A DNA stretch of 64,000 nt from Conexibacter sp. SYSU D00693 (GTDB lineage Bacteria > Actinomycetota > Thermoleophilia > Solirubrobacterales > Solirubrobacteraceae): contig NZ_CP070950.1 of NCBI RefSeq assembly GCF_017084525.1, forward strand, positions 1,240,001 to 1,304,000. Direction: 5' to 3'. The notes below the pieces were generated by a model that saw only the letters and a program-made list of their open reading frames with translations, was not told where the DNA came from and searched no databases. Both the position numbers and the translations under genes were made by a program. Positions 42,728 through 51,708 of the stretch are shown piece after piece. Each line of letters begins with the position of its first letter. The stretch's first letter is position 1.

Positions 42728-43611
42728 TGGAGCCGGCGCCGATCGAGGCCCGTGGTGTGCACCGCGCGCTGGCTGGCCGGCCGGTCCTGGCGGGCGTGGA
42801 CCTCGTCGTGCCGGCGGGCGCCACGGTCGCGCTGATGGGCCCGTCGGGTGCCGGCAAGACGACGCTGGTCCGCCACCTCCTCGGCCTGCAGGTGCCCGAG
42901 TCGGGCGAGGTGCTGCTGGCCGGCCGGCCCGTGAAGGCGATGAGCGACTCGGAGCTGCGCCGCGCGCTGCGCGACGTCGCCGCGGTGGTCCAGGGGCCGG
43001 GCGACGGGTTGATGGGCAGCTCGTCGGTGCGCGACAACGTGCTCTACGTCCTGGAGCACACCACCGGGCTGTCGCCCCGCGACCGTCGTCGGGAGGCCCA
43101 GCACTGGCTGCGGGTCCTCGGCCTCGAGGGCCGTGCCGGCGCGCTGGCCCAGGAGCTCTCCCGCGGCGAGCGCAAGCGGGCGGCGCTGGCCCGGGCGCTG
43201 GCGCCTGGGAAGCCGGTCCTCGTCCTGGACGACCTCGAGGGCGGCCTGGACCCCGTGCGCACCGCGCTGGTGTGCGACGTCGTGGCCGACCACCTGCGCG
43301 AGGGCAGGCGGACCTGCCTGCTGACCACCCACAGCACCGAGGTGGCGCAACGGCTGGCCGATCGCGTCGCCGTCCTGTCCGGCGGCCGGATCGCCCACGA
43401 GGGACCCGTCGGCGAGGTGCTGGCCCTCGCCGCGGCGCCGGCACCGGCGTCGGTGCTCGCGCCGGTCGGCCCGCCGCCGGTCGCCGCCACGCCGACGGGC
43501 AGGCCACGCCTCGTGCTCCTCCTCCTCGTCCTGCTCGTCGTCCTGGCGCTCATCGCCCAGCAGCTGCTCGACCAGCTCGGCAGCGGCCACCGGGTGCTAG
43601 CCCCGTTCTAG
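42727..43611 (+). CDS. ABC ATPase with C-terminal membrane anchor and altered Walker B
   Basis: 294 residues. Walker A GPSGAGKT at 38-45, Q-loop VVQGPGD, signature QELSRGERKRAALARAL, switch histidine LTTHSTEV. The catalytic carboxylate after Walker B is Asp, not Glu (LVLDD at 165-169), a change that slows hydrolysis in other ABC proteins. After a proline-rich linker a single helix (LVLLLLVLLVVLALIAQQLL) near the C-terminus would tie it to the membrane, which is rare for an importer ATPase. Co-translated with the preceding membrane protein; it converges on the last mce gene. It could be an accessory or regulatory ATPase of the mce system. Confidence 0.8.
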   Translation: MEPAPIEARGVHRALAGRPVLAGVDLVVPAGATVALMGPSGAGKTTLVRHLLGLQVPESGEVLLAGRPVKAMSDSELRRALRDVAAVVQGPGDGLMGSSSVRDNVLYVLEHTTGLSPRDRRREAQHWLRVLGLEGRAGALAQELSRGERKRAALARALAPGKPVLVLDDLEGGLDPVRTALVCDVVADHLREGRRTCLLTTHSTEVAQRLADRVAVLSGGRIAHEGPVGEVLALAAAPAPASVLAPVGPPPVAATPTGRPRLVLLLLVLLVVLALIAQQLLDQLGSGHRVLAPF

Positions 43612-43630
43612 GCGCCCGTCGCGGCGGGGC

Positions 43631-44962
43631 TCAGCACTCGGCGTGGATGCGCGGGTAGGGCTTGGTGACGTGCTTGGGGCCCGAGGGGTGCGAGCCGTCG
43701 GCCACCTCGTCGGAGCGGTCGGGCAGCGGGTTGTAGCCCACGTTGTAGACCCGGCTGACGACCTTGTTGCGCAGCAGGGTGTTGAGGAGCTTGCTGCTGC
43801 GCTCGTCGAAGATGCGCAGCTGCTGCTCGCCGAGGTTCACCGACAGGCGCGCCGCGTGGCCGTTGGCGTCGTAGTAGTTCGTCGTCGAGCCCATGCCCTG
43901 CAGCAGCCCGACGAGGTCGCGCTGGTACTTCACCAAGTAGGAGATCGCAGGGTTGATCTCGCACAGCGCCGCCCTGACCTGCGGGAGCGCCTTGAGGGTG
44001 GGCGCGGCCAGCGAGCGCACGTCACGCAGCGTCGGGCGCAGCCGCGGGGCCGTGCGGTCCAGCTCGTCGACGAGCCGGGCGCCCTCCGCGGCCACCGCCG
44101 GCAGGCGCCGGACGGTCGGGCGCACCTCGCGCACCGCGGTGGCCGCGGTGCTGAGCACCGGGGCCGCCTGGCGGCCCACGAGCTCTACGACGCCCGCCGT
44201 CGAGCGGGCCTGGCGCACGAGGGCGGGCAGCCGATCGATCGTCGCCTTGAGCTGCTGGTCGCGCGCGGCCACGGCGCGGAAGGTGCGCCGGGCCATCGTG
44301 GAGAGCTCGCGCACGGCGTCGCCGCGCTGGCCGACGGCCGCCGTGACCTGGCCGAGCTCGTCCACGAGCCGGCTGAGCTGCCGGCGCTTGCCGTGCAGGA
44401 TCCCGACGATCGGCGTCGCCTCTGCGACGAAGCCGCTCACGCCGCCGACCGTCCGGTTGAGCCGGCGCCCTTCGCCGTCCAACCCCTCCCCCAGGCCGCG
44501 CAGCATCGCGCGGGCACGGTCGCGCGTGGGACCCCGCAGGCTCTCGAGGATCTCGTCGACGTCGACGTAGCGCTGTGCCTGGGCCTTGGGCAGGACGCCG
44601 CCGTCGGGCAGCGGAGCGCCGCGACCCGGGAAGAGCTCGACGTAGTTCTCGCCCACCAGCGTGCGCAGGCGCAGGCCGAAGCGCGTGTCGGTCGTCACGG
44701 GGGCGTGGTCGGGGTCGAGCTCCAGCGTGACGCCGACCCCGTCGGGCGCGCGATCGACGTCGGCGACGCGGCCGACCCGCAGGCCCGCGATGGTCACGCC
44801 GGCGCCCTTGCCGAGCGTCGAGGACGACGGGAGCACCGCCTTCACGCGGTAGGGGTCGCCGCCGGTCGACACCGTCCCCGAGTGCACGAACCAGAACCCG
44901 ACCGTGAAGAGCCCGGGGATCGCGATGGCGATGATCGGCAGCAACCGGCGCAGGGTCGTCAT
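43631..44962 (-). CDS. Mce/MlaD family protein (sixth of six)
   Basis: 443 residues. One N-terminal helix (LLPIIAIAIPGLFTVGFWFV), then the MlaD/Mce domain at about 35-115 (YRVKAVLPSSSTLGKGAGVTIAGLRVGRV, LVGENYVELFPG), a long helical region (about 150-330) expected to build the periplasm-spanning channel, and a C-terminal tail with P-L-P-D-R-S. Mce proteins form a hetero-hexameric tube that takes lipids or steroids to the YrbE permease. Last gene of the operon; it starts with an ATGA overlap. Confidence 0.92.
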   Translation of the reverse strand: MTTLRRLLPIIAIAIPGLFTVGFWFVHSGTVSTGGDPYRVKAVLPSSSTLGKGAGVTIAGLRVGRVADVDRAPDGVGVTLELDPDHAPVTTDTRFGLRLRTLVGENYVELFPGRGAPLPDGGVLPKAQAQRYVDVDEILESLRGPTRDRARAMLRGLGEGLDGEGRRLNRTVGGVSGFVAEATPIVGILHGKRRQLSRLVDELGQVTAAVGQRGDAVRELSTMARRTFRAVAARDQQLKATIDRLPALVRQARSTAGVVELVGRQAAPVLSTAATAVREVRPTVRRLPAVAAEGARLVDELDRTAPRLRPTLRDVRSLAAPTLKALPQVRAALCEINPAISYLVKYQRDLVGLLQGMGSTTNYYDANGHAARLSVNLGEQQLRIFDERSSKLLNTLLRNKVVSRVYNVGYNPLPDRSDEVADGSHPSGPKHVTKPYPRIHAEC

Positions 44963-46281
44963 GGCCTCAGGTCACCTCCGGTGCCGGGCACGCCGCCGAT
45001 CGGTCGGCCCGGCGCGCAGCTCTTGGGCACGATGACGTTCGGGTCCTTCAGCACGCTCGTCGAGTCCAGCCCCACGTTGAGGTCGCCGCGTCCACCGGGC
45101 CCGCCACGGGCGTCGTCGTACTTGACCAGCGACGCGGTCCACTGGAAGAACCCCTGGAGGGCGACGCCGCAGCCGGCGACGGTCTTCGTCACGTGGTCGA
45201 TCGCGTCGGACTGCGGCCGCAGCGCGCGCACGGCCCGGCTCAGGCTCTCCGACGTCGGCGTCAGCACGCCAGCGAGCGGCACGAGGCGGCGCACGGGCGT
45301 TCGCAGCGCCCGGACGGCGGGCCGTGCCGCGTCGCTGAGCGACCGCACCGCCGACAGGCCGGCGGGCAGCTCGGCGGCGGCCGGCTTGAGCGCCCGGACG
45401 GCGCCGTCGACCTCCGGCAGGACCCCGCGCAAGGCGGCGAAGCTCGAGTCCACGCGCCCCAGCAGCCCAGGGAGCTCGGCCAGCGTGGCGTCGAGCCCGC
45501 CCGAGCTGCGCTCGAGGGCGCGGGCCGTCGTGGCCCCCTCGCGCACCAGCCGCCGCAGCATCGCGTCGCGGCGCGACAGCTCGCCCGTCAGCACGCCCGT
45601 GCTGCGCACGAGCGAACGTGTCAGTCGCCCACGGCGTGCGAGCTGGCCGGCGAGCCGCTCGGCCACCTGCACCAGCGGGACCGCCTCGACGAACGCCCGA
45701 CGCAGGTCGTCGCCGCGGCCCTCGAGCCCGCCGCCGAGGTTGCGCAGCATCGTCGCCATCCGGGTGCGCACGTCGGGGCTGAAGGCCGACAGGGCGTCCT
45801 CGACCTGCACCGAGACGTCGGTCTGGCCGATCGCCAGCGGCTCGTCGGGCGAGGCCTTGCCGGCGGCCGGCGTGCCGCGGTCCAGGACGTCGAGGTACAT
45901 GTCCTCCAGCGCCGAGTTCGGGCGCAGGATGGCGCGGGCGTCGCGGTACAAGGGCGCGAACTCCTCGTAGACCTCGGCGGTGATGACCGCGCGGCCGTCG
46001 ACCAGCTCGACGTCCTTGATGCTGCCGGCGTCGATGCCCTTGAAGCGCACCTCGTTGCGATCGCCGCCCTGCACCGCGTTGGCGTCGGCCACCGCGAAGC
46101 GCACCTCCTGGGTCGGGGTGTACACCGACTTGGACACGTTCTTGGCGACGTAGAACGCACAGACCAGCCCGAGCACGATGCCCAGCGCGACGACGATCGC
46201 CGGGCGCGACCCGCGCCGCAGCTCGAGCGCGATGCGCGTGCGGTTGATGCTCTCGCTGAGGTGCTCGCGGACGTCGATCAT
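44959..46281 (-). CDS. Mce/MlaD family protein (fifth of six)
   Basis: 440 residues. A cytosolic N-terminal stretch of ~25 residues (IDVREHLSESINRTRIALEL) precedes the single helix (AIVVALGIVLGLVCAFYVA). The Mce domain (VRFAVADANAVQGGDRNEVRFKGI written in parts: EVRFAVADAN, NEVRFKGIDAG) follows, then long helices with repeated R-x-L-x-x-V patterns. There is no clear lipobox, unlike mycobacterial MceE lipoproteins. ATG at 46281 overlaps the stop of the previous gene. Confidence 0.9.
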   Translation of the reverse strand: MIDVREHLSESINRTRIALELRRGSRPAIVVALGIVLGLVCAFYVAKNVSKSVYTPTQEVRFAVADANAVQGGDRNEVRFKGIDAGSIKDVELVDGRAVITAEVYEEFAPLYRDARAILRPNSALEDMYLDVLDRGTPAAGKASPDEPLAIGQTDVSVQVEDALSAFSPDVRTRMATMLRNLGGGLEGRGDDLRRAFVEAVPLVQVAERLAGQLARRGRLTRSLVRSTGVLTGELSRRDAMLRRLVREGATTARALERSSGGLDATLAELPGLLGRVDSSFAALRGVLPEVDGAVRALKPAAAELPAGLSAVRSLSDAARPAVRALRTPVRRLVPLAGVLTPTSESLSRAVRALRPQSDAIDHVTKTVAGCGVALQGFFQWTASLVKYDDARGGPGGRGDLNVGLDSTSVLKDPNVIVPKSCAPGRPIGGVPGTGGDLRP

Positions 46282-47621
46282 GGGCCCGGGATCGGGTTGT
46301 AGGTCAGGAGGTCGTTGAGGAACTTCGCGATCTCGCGGCACTCGGCGACCTTCCCGGCGCCCGCCGCGTCCGGGTCCAGGAAGTACGTGCGGCAGGGCAG
46401 CGTGTCGATGGCGCGCTCGCCGGCGCCCGCCGCCAGGCCGATCATGTGGGACCGGTTGTCGTAGCTGCCGGCGGCCGCCCCCAGCCCACCGAGGGTCGGG
46501 CCGATCATCGCCGACGTGGAGCGGCCGGTCACGGGGTCCTTCTTGGCGAGGTCCGGCAGGATCGTCTCGTCGAGTCGCCGGAGGCTCGGGTCGAGGTCGT
46601 CGAGCAGCGGGCCACCGTTCTGCGCGGTGGCGGCCAGCGACCGGGCGGCCGGTCGCAGCTCGCGCAGCAGCGGGCGGGCGCCGCGCAGGAGCCGGTCGGC
46701 GTCCACGACGGTCGGACGCAGGTCCGCCAGCGCGGGCGCGACCTGGGTGGCGGAGCGCCGCAGGCGGGCCAGCAGCGGGTCGGTGCCCCGCAGGGTCACG
46801 TCGACCAGCGCCATGGTGCGCCGCACCTCGGGCAGCGTGGTGGCAGCCCGCAGGATCGAGCTCTGGACGGCATCGCGGCGGCGCGCGACCACCTCGGTGA
46901 CCAGCGCACCGTCGCCGACGAGCCCGGTCAGCGAGCGGTCCTCGCGCCCGAGGTCAGACGTCAGGCGCGCGGTGTTGCGCACGAGCGCCCGCAGGTCGCC
47001 ATCGCGCTGCCCGCGCAACGTCGCCACGCCGCGGCGCAGCGTCGGGGCCGACCGCGTGAGCGTCGTCAGCGTGCGCTCGAGCTCGAGCTCGTCCTCGAGG
47101 GCCGTGGGGATCTCGCGCAGCATCGTCTTGAGGCCGCGCCGCTCACCGTCGCGCAGGTCGCTCAGGAGCGCGTCGACCTCCACGGGCCCGGTCGTGCGGG
47201 TCACCGGGATGCGCTGGCCGGGCAGCTCGCCGGCCGACGGGGTCCCGCGGTGCAGGTCGACGTAGTACGTGCCGCCCAGGACGTTGCGGGAGTCGACGGT
47301 CGCGCGGGCGTCGCGGTACAGCGGCAGGGACTCGTCGAAGACCTCGAGCGTCACCACGGCGCTGCGGCCGTCCTCCTGGAGCTCGACGTCGGCGACCCGG
47401 CCCTGGTCGACGCCGTCCACGCGCACGGGACTGCGCTTGGAGATCTGGCTCGCGTCGCGGAAGACGGCGGTCACCTCCGTGCCCTTGCGCTGCAGGGCGC
47501 GGTCCAGGAAGCCACCGAAGACGAACAGCGTCAGGACGGCGATCACTCCCACGGTGGCCGCTCCGATGCGCGAGTAGGAGCGCTCGGACAGCCCGCCTCC
47601 GACTCCGCCTCGGCGGATCAT
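46278..47621 (-). CDS. Mce/MlaD family protein (fourth of six)
   Basis: 447 residues. ATG at 47621 gives a short basic start (MIRRGGVGGG), a helix (IGAATVGVIAVLTLFVFGGF) and the Mce domain (TEVTAVFRDASQISKRSPV, VRVDGVDQGRVADVEL, NVLGGTYYVDLH). A long alpha-helical middle and a C-terminal segment with two Cys (LPCRTYFL, VAECREI) follow. ATGA overlaps on both sides mark strict operon coupling. Confidence 0.91.
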   Translation of the reverse strand: MIRRGGVGGGLSERSYSRIGAATVGVIAVLTLFVFGGFLDRALQRKGTEVTAVFRDASQISKRSPVRVDGVDQGRVADVELQEDGRSAVVTLEVFDESLPLYRDARATVDSRNVLGGTYYVDLHRGTPSAGELPGQRIPVTRTTGPVEVDALLSDLRDGERRGLKTMLREIPTALEDELELERTLTTLTRSAPTLRRGVATLRGQRDGDLRALVRNTARLTSDLGREDRSLTGLVGDGALVTEVVARRRDAVQSSILRAATTLPEVRRTMALVDVTLRGTDPLLARLRRSATQVAPALADLRPTVVDADRLLRGARPLLRELRPAARSLAATAQNGGPLLDDLDPSLRRLDETILPDLAKKDPVTGRSTSAMIGPTLGGLGAAAGSYDNRSHMIGLAAGAGERAIDTLPCRTYFLDPDAAGAGKVAECREIAKFLNDLLTYNPIPGP

Positions 47622-48961
47622 CGCGAGCCTCCCCGCGTCGGCGTCTCGATGTAGCGCTTGCCCGGCGAGTACTTGCACGGGCCGGGATGCACCTCGTCGA
47701 CGACCATCGGCGAGTCGCGCGTGATGCCCTGGATGCCGGCCGGGGTGAACGGCGGCAGGATCCGGAAGTAGTGCAGCGGCCCGATGAAGCCGTTGGGCAG
47801 CGGGTGGGTCTGGGCCCGGCCCTCGATGCCGTAGCCGAGGGCGCTGCGCCAGTTCTCGGCGAAGTTGTCCACGTCGCAGCCGTGGCGGCCCACGAGCTGC
47901 AGCGGATCGACGAGGTCGTCGAGCAGCCGCTCGCCCGGCTCGAGGACGGGGCGCAGCGAGCTCACCAGGCGCCGGGCGTCCGGGACGGCGGCCTGCGCGG
48001 TGGCCAGCAGGGCTGCGGTGCGGCGCAGCGGTCGGTCGCTGCGGTGCAGCAGCGCGGCGGTGGCGCGGAGGCCCTCCGGCGCGGCCGGCAGCGTGCGGTT
48101 GGCGGCGTCGGCCACCTCGCGGAGCGCATGCAGCAGCCGCGTGCCGGTGTCCAGGCCCGTGCGCACCCGGCCCAGCGCGGAGGGCGCCTCCTCGAGCGTC
48201 TCGCCCAGCGCCGACCGCCGCTGGACGATCGCGTCGAACGTCCTCGCGGCCGGTCCCATCGCCGCGACCTGGTCGTCCTTGCCGGACTCGAGGGCGTCGA
48301 TCGCGGAGGTGAGCGCCGGCACCAGACGCCGCGCGGCTCCCGGACGGTCGTCGACGACGCGCTCGACGACCTCGTTGAACTGCGGACCGGCGACGACGGC
48401 GTGGTCGGTCAGCCGGCTCAGCCCGCGTCCTCGGCCCAGCAGGCCGATGCCGGTCTCGTCCAGCGTCGAGGCGAGCGCGCGGCGGGTGCGCTCGTCGAAC
48501 GTGTTCAGCGCATCCGGGACGGAGTACGTCAGGGCACCCTCGTCGCCGTGGATCGTCGCGCGCTCCGGCAGCTGCTCGGTGCTGCGACCGGGCCGCAGCT
48601 CGACGTAGCGCTGGCCGAGGAGGCCAGCCGCCCGGACGAAGACCTGCGTGTCGGCGGGCAGGCGTTCGGTGTCCTCGGCGAGCTTGAGCTCGAGGTGCGC
48701 GCGCTGGTCGCGGGCCTCGACCTTCAGGACCTGGCCGACGCGCACGCCCGCGATGCGGACGTCGTTGTGGGGCTGGATGTTGCCGGGGTCGGGGACCGAG
48801 GCGAAGTACGTGTGCGACGGGACGCCCGGCACGCCGTTGGGCGCGCGCACGGCGATGATGCCGGCCAGCGCGAGGGCGCCCACCGTCACCAGACCGGCGA
48901 GCACCACGGCGTAGGGGCGCGGCCGTTCGCTTCGGCGGCTGTGGCGGCTGCGCTGGATCAT
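47618..48961 (-). CDS. Mce/MlaD family protein (third of six)
   Basis: 447 residues. A basic N-terminus (RSRHSRRSERPRP) precedes the helix (YAVVLAGLVTVGALALAGII). The Mce domain includes HTYFASVPDPGNIQPHNDV and VRIAGVRVGQVLKVEA. Long helices are followed by a C-terminal GCDVDNFAENWRSALGYG element that resembles mycobacterial Mce C-terminal segments. The helical region probably forms part of the lipid tunnel. Confidence 0.91.
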   Translation of the reverse strand: MIQRSRHSRRSERPRPYAVVLAGLVTVGALALAGIIAVRAPNGVPGVPSHTYFASVPDPGNIQPHNDVRIAGVRVGQVLKVEARDQRAHLELKLAEDTERLPADTQVFVRAAGLLGQRYVELRPGRSTEQLPERATIHGDEGALTYSVPDALNTFDERTRRALASTLDETGIGLLGRGRGLSRLTDHAVVAGPQFNEVVERVVDDRPGAARRLVPALTSAIDALESGKDDQVAAMGPAARTFDAIVQRRSALGETLEEAPSALGRVRTGLDTGTRLLHALREVADAANRTLPAAPEGLRATAALLHRSDRPLRRTAALLATAQAAVPDARRLVSSLRPVLEPGERLLDDLVDPLQLVGRHGCDVDNFAENWRSALGYGIEGRAQTHPLPNGFIGPLHYFRILPPFTPAGIQGITRDSPMVVDEVHPGPCKYSPGKRYIETPTRGGSR

Positions 48962-50409
48962 GGGCCGAGGAGGAGGTCGAGGAGGCGACGGGTGCCGTCG
49001 GTGCCCTCCGGCGCGCGCTGGCCCTGCGTGCCGCCGAGCGCGTCAGGCAGGAGGCCGCGGACGTCGTCGAGCAGCCGGTCGGCCGGCAGCAGGTCCTTGA
49101 GGGCGTCGGTGAGCCCGCGGACCGGGTCCTTCGGCGCCTCGGGACGCGCGGGCGCCGGCTCGGGCGCGGCCTCGGCCGGCGGCTCCGGGCGGCGGGGCTC
49201 CGGCTCCTCGCGGCGCGGCGCACGCGCGGCACGCTCGGCACGCCGCGTCCCGGGGTTGCCGAGCGAGTCGACGAGGGTGCGCAGCATCTCGGCGCTCAGC
49301 GTCGCTCGGCCGCGGAACACGTGGCCGAGGCCGTCGCGGCCCTGGATGGCGCGCGCCCAGCCCTCCACGAGGCCGAGGACGTCGTCGATGCTGACGTCGA
49401 GGGTCCTGGAGACGGGCGCGGCGGCCTCGACGGCGCGCACCAGCGAGCGCAACGTGGGGTCGGCCTGGCGCAGGACCGGCGTGGCGGCGCGCGCGAGCTG
49501 GGTGAGGGTCGGCGACACGGCGACCGCGCGGTCGAACGCGGGCCGGGCGGCGCGTTCGAACGGACGCAGCTGGGCCAGCGTTGCGGTGAGGGCGGGCGCG
49601 GTGTCGGCGAGCGCGCGCGCCGCGGGCTCCAGCGGGCGGGTCGTGCGCTCGAGGTCGGCCAGGAAGCGCTGCGCGCTGCGCAGGGCGCCTGGCGCCTGGC
49701 CGAGCGTCGCCTGCAGCTCCCGGCGCCGGCCGGCAGTGACCTCGACGGTGCGCCCGAGCCCGTCCAGCGCGTCCGTGAGCTGCCGGCGCTCGGCGGCCAG
49801 CGTCCCGACGTAGCTGCTGCTGCGCTGCACGAGGCGCTCGAGCGTCGCGTTGTCGTGCACCACCTCGTCGACGAGCCGGCGCGCGGAGCGCAGGTCGGTG
49901 GGCAGCAGCTGCAGCGTGCGGCTGAACTCGCGCTTGCGGCCGGCAACGGCCACCCCGAGCTCGTTGAGGACGACCTGCAGACGTGCGCGGGTGTCGCCGT
50001 CGAGCGCGGAGAGCACCTCGTCGAGGTCCGTGGGGGTCGTGACCCGCGAGGCGGGGATCCGGGCCCCGCCGCCCAGCTCGCGCCCGCGACGCCCGGGCTG
50101 CAGGACCATGTACTTCGAGCCCAGCAGGTTGGCGGTGACGATCTCGACGCGCGCGTCCTCGCGCACCGGTCCCGCCTTCTCGCGATCCAGCGACAGCGTC
50201 GCCTCCACGACGTCGCCCTCGCGCAGGCGGATCTCGTCGATCCGCCCCACGGGGACCCCGCCGACCTTGACCTCCGAGCCGGAGCGCAGGCCGTTGGCGC
50301 TGGGCAGGTCGACGCGCAGCTGGTGACGCTCATCGCCCGTCAGCGCCACGGCGACGAGCGCCACGGCGACCACGCCGGTGGCCACGGCGAGCATGCGACC
50401 GAGGCTCAT
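48958..50409 (-). CDS. Mce/MlaD family protein with Pro-rich C-terminus (second of six)
   Basis: 483 residues. Helix MLAVATGVVAVALVAVAL, Mce domain (HQLRVDLPSANGLRSGSEV, VKVGGVPVGRIDEI, NLLGSKYMVLQPG), helical region, then a ~70-residue low-complexity stretch rich in Pro, Glu, Arg and Ala (PEPPAEAAPEPAPARPEAP) and a short L/D-rich end. Such tails in MceC/MceD proteins may cross or bind the cell wall. ATG at 50409, overlapping the stop of the first mce gene. Confidence 0.9.
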   Translation of the reverse strand: MSLGRMLAVATGVVAVALVAVALTGDERHQLRVDLPSANGLRSGSEVKVGGVPVGRIDEIRLREGDVVEATLSLDREKAGPVREDARVEIVTANLLGSKYMVLQPGRRGRELGGGARIPASRVTTPTDLDEVLSALDGDTRARLQVVLNELGVAVAGRKREFSRTLQLLPTDLRSARRLVDEVVHDNATLERLVQRSSSYVGTLAAERRQLTDALDGLGRTVEVTAGRRRELQATLGQAPGALRSAQRFLADLERTTRPLEPAARALADTAPALTATLAQLRPFERAARPAFDRAVAVSPTLTQLARAATPVLRQADPTLRSLVRAVEAAAPVSRTLDVSIDDVLGLVEGWARAIQGRDGLGHVFRGRATLSAEMLRTLVDSLGNPGTRRAERAARAPRREEPEPRRPEPPAEAAPEPAPARPEAPKDPVRGLTDALKDLLPADRLLDDVRGLLPDALGGTQGQRAPEGTDGTRRLLDLLLGP

Positions 50410-51707
50410 CGCGCCTCCGGGTCCTTCGACGGGTCGAGCGTCTCCGGGCCCAGCCCGCACTGCGGCTGGAACCACGGCTGGCCGGAGGAGATGCCCGGCG
50501 GACGCGGGAAGGCGTAGTCCAGCTGCGGGAAGGAGGTGAGCAGCTCGGCCGAGTTCTGCGGCGTGGTCAGCCCGTAGGGGTAGACGATGAAGTTGCCGCG
50601 GAACATCTTGTCGTGGCCGTCCCCCAGCCGGTTCATGCTCGTCCAGGTCGAGGCGAACCCGGCGATCTCGGGGGCGAACGGCCGCACGCACTGGCCCTGC
50701 TCGTCGAGCTCCCGGCCGATGCGCTCGATGCGCGGCATGGTCCTCGTCGCCTTCTCGAGCAGCGGGTCGAGGTCCGGAGCAGCCCGGCGGAGGGTCGCCA
50801 GCGTCGTGCGAGTGTCAGGCCCGACGTCCTGGACGGTGGCCAGCGTGCGGTTGAGCGGCGAGGCGATGCGCCGCAGCTCCGCCACGCCGGGCGCGAGCCG
50901 CTTGGCCAGGTCGTTGGCCGACAGGAGCGTCGCGTCGGCGTGGGCGAGCGTGCGCGTCGTGCGGTCCAGCGTCGACGGCAGGTGCCCGAGCGTGTCGCGC
51001 AGGCGGCCGGCGTGGCGGCCGAAGGCGTCGAGCGTCCCGGCCGCGCCGCTCACCAGCCGGCCGATCCCCGGGTTGGCGCGCTGGATGGCGTGCACCGCGC
51101 GGTCGGTCTGGCCGAGCAGGACGTCGAGGGCCTGCTCGTCGGCGCCGAGCTCGTCGAGCACGGCGTTGACCTCGTCGAGGGTGGGCGGCGCCGCCTCGAG
51201 CGCGGGCGCCAGGTCGTCGGAGGCCCGCTCGACGGTCGGACCGCTCTCGTCGAGGAAGCGCTTGAGGTCGCGGCGCGTCCGTGGGTCGAAGTCGCCGAGC
51301 ACCTCGTCGACCTCGACGTTGGTGGTCACGTCGTCGACCGGGATCGTCGCGCCGTCGACCAGCGGCGCGCCCGCGCGGGCGGGGGCGACGAGGTCGACGC
51401 GCCGGTTCGTGTAGGCGATCGTGCTGCCCCAGCGCAGGCGCGCCTCGGTCCCGCGTGGGAGCGGCCACACGCGGTCGTCGTCGATCCGCAGCTCGACGCG
51501 GGCGCGGCCGGCGGGCGTCGGCTCGGCCTCGACGACCCTGCCGACGACCACGCCGGCGACCCGCACTTCGGCGCCCGCGGTGAGGAACCGCGCCTGTGGC
51601 GCCTCGAACACCAGCCGTCCGGCCCCGTCGGAACCCGACCCGGCGACGACCACGGCGGTCGCACCGGCGGCGACGAGGGTGAGGGCGAGGACTGCGACGC
51701 GCCGCAC
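50406..51707 (-). CDS. Mce/MlaD family protein (first of six)
   Basis: 433 residues. An N-terminal helix (VAVLALTLVAAGATAVVVAG) and the Mce domain (GRLVFEAPQARFLTAGAEV, VRVAGVVVGRVVEAEP) are followed by long helices and a C-terminal segment with aromatic residues and two Cys (GQCVRPFAPEI, WFQPQCGLGP). It starts 1 bp after the permease gene, so permeases and substrate-binding subunits form one transcription unit. Confidence 0.91.
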   Translation of the reverse strand: MRRVAVLALTLVAAGATAVVVAGSGSDGAGRLVFEAPQARFLTAGAEVRVAGVVVGRVVEAEPTPAGRARVELRIDDDRVWPLPRGTEARLRWGSTIAYTNRRVDLVAPARAGAPLVDGATIPVDDVTTNVEVDEVLGDFDPRTRRDLKRFLDESGPTVERASDDLAPALEAAPPTLDEVNAVLDELGADEQALDVLLGQTDRAVHAIQRANPGIGRLVSGAAGTLDAFGRHAGRLRDTLGHLPSTLDRTTRTLAHADATLLSANDLAKRLAPGVAELRRIASPLNRTLATVQDVGPDTRTTLATLRRAAPDLDPLLEKATRTMPRIERIGRELDEQGQCVRPFAPEIAGFASTWTSMNRLGDGHDKMFRGNFIVYPYGLTTPQNSAELLTSFPQLDYAFPRPPGISSGQPWFQPQCGLGPETLDPSKDPEAR

Positions 51708-51708
51708 G

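Noticed and set aside
45605-45620. GAGCGAACGTGTC inside the fifth mce gene as an operator
   Set aside because: Only one half matches and it lies within coding sequence with no nearby start.
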